DNA from: Gluconacetobacter tumulicola
Lineage (GTDB): Bacteria > Pseudomonadota > Alphaproteobacteria > Acetobacterales > Acetobacteraceae
Direction: 5' to 3'
Length of the DNA stretch: 64,000 bases
Assembly (NCBI RefSeq): GCF_014174215.1
Contig: NZ_JABEQL010000003.1
Coordinates: 186,001-250,000 of the forward strand
Shown: in pieces, positions 62,846 to 64,000 of the stretch
Layout of the letters: every line of letters starts with the position of its first letter
Position numbering within the stretch: the first letter of the stretch is position 1
Translations under genes and position numbers: made by a program
The notes under the pieces: model-generated
Databases searched by the model: none
Told to the model about the DNA's origin: nothing
The model's input: the letters and a program-made list of their open reading frames with translations, nothing else

Positions 62846-63550
62846 ATGAATGTTCTGTCGTCTCTCAGCCATCACGACGCGATTCTTCTCGATCTCGACG
62901 GTACCATCATCGATTCCCGCGCGGGCATTATCAGTTCCCTGCACGACGCGATACGCGATCTTGGCCATGAACCCGATCCGGCGGAAGACCTGACCTGGGT
63001 TGTCGGCCCTCCCCTGCATGATCTGGTGGCGCGCGTCCTGACGCGTTATGGCGATGACCGCGCCGAAGAAGCCGTACGCCGCTACCGCTATCATTACGAA
63101 CGGCGCGGCATGCATCGCAGCCCTGTCTTTCCCGGCATGCGCGAGGTGATCGAGGCGGTGACGGCATCAGGCGCCCGCCTGTTCCTCGCAACCTCCAAAC
63201 CGGTTCACCTGGCGCGCGCGATCCTGGAATTGCGGGAACTGACCCCCTATTTCACGGCTCTGTACGGCGCACGGCCCGACGATACCGGCGCGGAAAAGCC
63301 CGAACTGATCGCGCAATTGCTGGAAGAACACCAGATCGCCAAAAACCGCGCCATTATGGTGGGTGATCGCCGGTTCGATATCAGCGGGGCGCATGCCAAC
63401 CATATCAGGGGGCTGGGCGTACTGTGGGGATATGGCGGCGAGGAAGAACTGACCGAAGCCGGAGCAGACGCGCTGGTGACCGATCCGGGTGAACTGATGG
63501 CCGCCATCCGGGGCCAGCTTGCGGCAGCGCACATCCATCCGGCGGAGTAA
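62846..63550 (+). CDS. HAD-superfamily hydrolase, phosphoglycolate phosphatase-like
   Basis: 234 aa. HAD motif I in ILLDLDGTIIDSRAGI (D16, D18), motif II in LFLATSKPVHL, motif III Lys in GAEKPELIAQLLEEHQ and motif IV in IMVGDRRFDISGAHA. A helical cap (about 25-95) makes it subclass IA, like Gph. Substrate is not determined. It lies between two RadC genes and is divergent from the first. Confidence 0.86.
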   Translation: MNVLSSLSHHDAILLDLDGTIIDSRAGIISSLHDAIRDLGHEPDPAEDLTWVVGPPLHDLVARVLTRYGDDRAEEAVRRYRYHYERRGMHRSPVFPGMREVIEAVTASGARLFLATSKPVHLARAILELRELTPYFTALYGARPDDTGAEKPELIAQLLEEHQIAKNRAIMVGDRRFDISGAHANHIRGLGVLWGYGGEEELTEAGADALVTDPGELMAAIRGQLAAAHIHPAE

Positions 63551-63556
63551 AAATAT

Positions 63557-64000
63557 CTAGAGCCGCCGCTGCTGACGCAGGCTGAGCCACTGGCCCTGCC
63601 GCAGGAACACATGGTCCTGGATCGTCAGGGACAGATTCTGCGCGTGGTAGGAAATGGCCTGCATCAGCACCGCGTCCCCTTCGATCATCGCAACCGGCGG
63701 CGGCCATGAGGGCGCGATGCGGACGCCGACCAGCGCCGAGGCATGCAGGTCGAGCGCCCGCAGCAGGATATGGCGCTGGGTCAGTTCGGGCGTACCCTCA
63801 TCCCACATATCGTCCACCGCTTCGTCCGCGATGATGTGGTTGATGCTGTCGAGGAAGAGAACACGCAGTTGGCCGGGCGGCGCATCAGCCAGTTGCGTGT
63901 CGCAATAGGCCAACACGGCATCCCAGTCCCCCATCGGGGTACGGGTCAACGGATCGGGACGCGACAGGCAATCGGCCACCGAAGCCGGCAACCCCAGCGC
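63557..64000 (-). CDS. RadC-like protein with degenerate JAMM motif, 5' end outside window
   Basis: Visible part is about 145 aa; the frame is still open at 64000. It aligns with RadC: GQLRVLFLDSINHIIADEAV and RHILLRALDLHASALVG match the RadC core. Where RadC has HNHPS..P..S..D this protein has RIAPSWPPPVAMIEGD, so both metal-binding His are lost. It should be a catalytically dead paralogue, or, if decaying, a pseudogene; there is no internal stop or frameshift in the visible part, which argues for a maintained protein. Confidence 0.8.
   Translation of the reverse strand, partial: ALGLPASVADCLSRPDPLTRTPMGDWDAVLAYCDTQLADAPPGQLRVLFLDSINHIIADEAVDDMWDEGTPELTQRHILLRALDLHASALVGVRIAPSWPPPVAMIEGDAVLMQAISYHAQNLSLTIQDHVFLRQGQWLSLRQQRRL

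Overview
The window is a GC-rich (roughly 65 percent), densely packed alphaproteobacterial chromosome segment. A fused AroK-AroB protein, an alphaproteobacterial tRNA-Thr, a double cold-shock-domain protein, a Hint-domain surface-type protein and a large acetoin-dehydrogenase locus together suggest an acetic acid bacterium (Acetobacteraceae, Gluconacetobacter/Komagataeibacter-like). This is inferred from protein style, not from a search.

Layout. 1-5.5 kb: the 3' part of purK, then a divergent acetoin module: an AcoR-like regulator lacking an AAA+ domain faces acoA-acoB-acoC across a promoter region with three inverted repeats. 5.5-16.4 kb: a complete, tightly coupled minus-strand tad/cpa operon for Flp pili, in order flp, prepilin peptidase, cpaB, cpaC, short cpaD, cpaE/tadZ, tadA (with a probable 5' frameshift), tadB, tadC, tadD, tadG and two tadE-like genes. 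It ends at a hairpin shared with acoC. 16.5-21.8 kb: glycosyltransferase, heparinase-like protein, rpe and rsmB. 21.9-28.9 kb: PLP homeostasis protein, kup, hemW, an exported nucleoside hydrolase, a DUF1489-like protein and a lytic transglycosylase with a SPOR domain. 29-38.5 kb: accA, xerD with a coupled 47-aa membrane protein, aroKB, ompA, gtrA-like, tenA and alaS. 38.7-48.7 kb: carbonic anhydrase, an EEP-family hydrolase, an aldo/keto reductase, a 45-aa membrane protein, an SDR, mfd, sdhE and recG. 48.8-57.2 kb: an LpxR-like outer-membrane protein, a cold-shock protein, smpB, dapA, pheA, kdsB, cytochrome c, hisN-like and serA. 57.3-64 kb is more accessory in character: tRNA-Thr, a mosaic Hint-domain protein, an XRE regulator, a MASE1-PAS-GGDEF diguanylate cyclase, radC, a HAD phosphatase and a second RadC paralogue with a broken metal-binding motif that runs off the edge.

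Most of the window is housekeeping. The coherent multi-gene systems are acetoin catabolism (aco) and the Flp pilus. Secretion and envelope themes recur: pilus, OmpA, LpxR-like, glycosyltransferase, GtrA and the SPOR transglycosylase. No CRISPR array, rRNA, intact insertion sequence or prophage was seen. The most unusual items are the AAA-less AcoR with its operator-like repeats, the Hint protein with a composition break, the RadC pair with one probable pseudoenzyme, the tadA 5' frameshift, and several long inverted repeats in leaders and gene ends.
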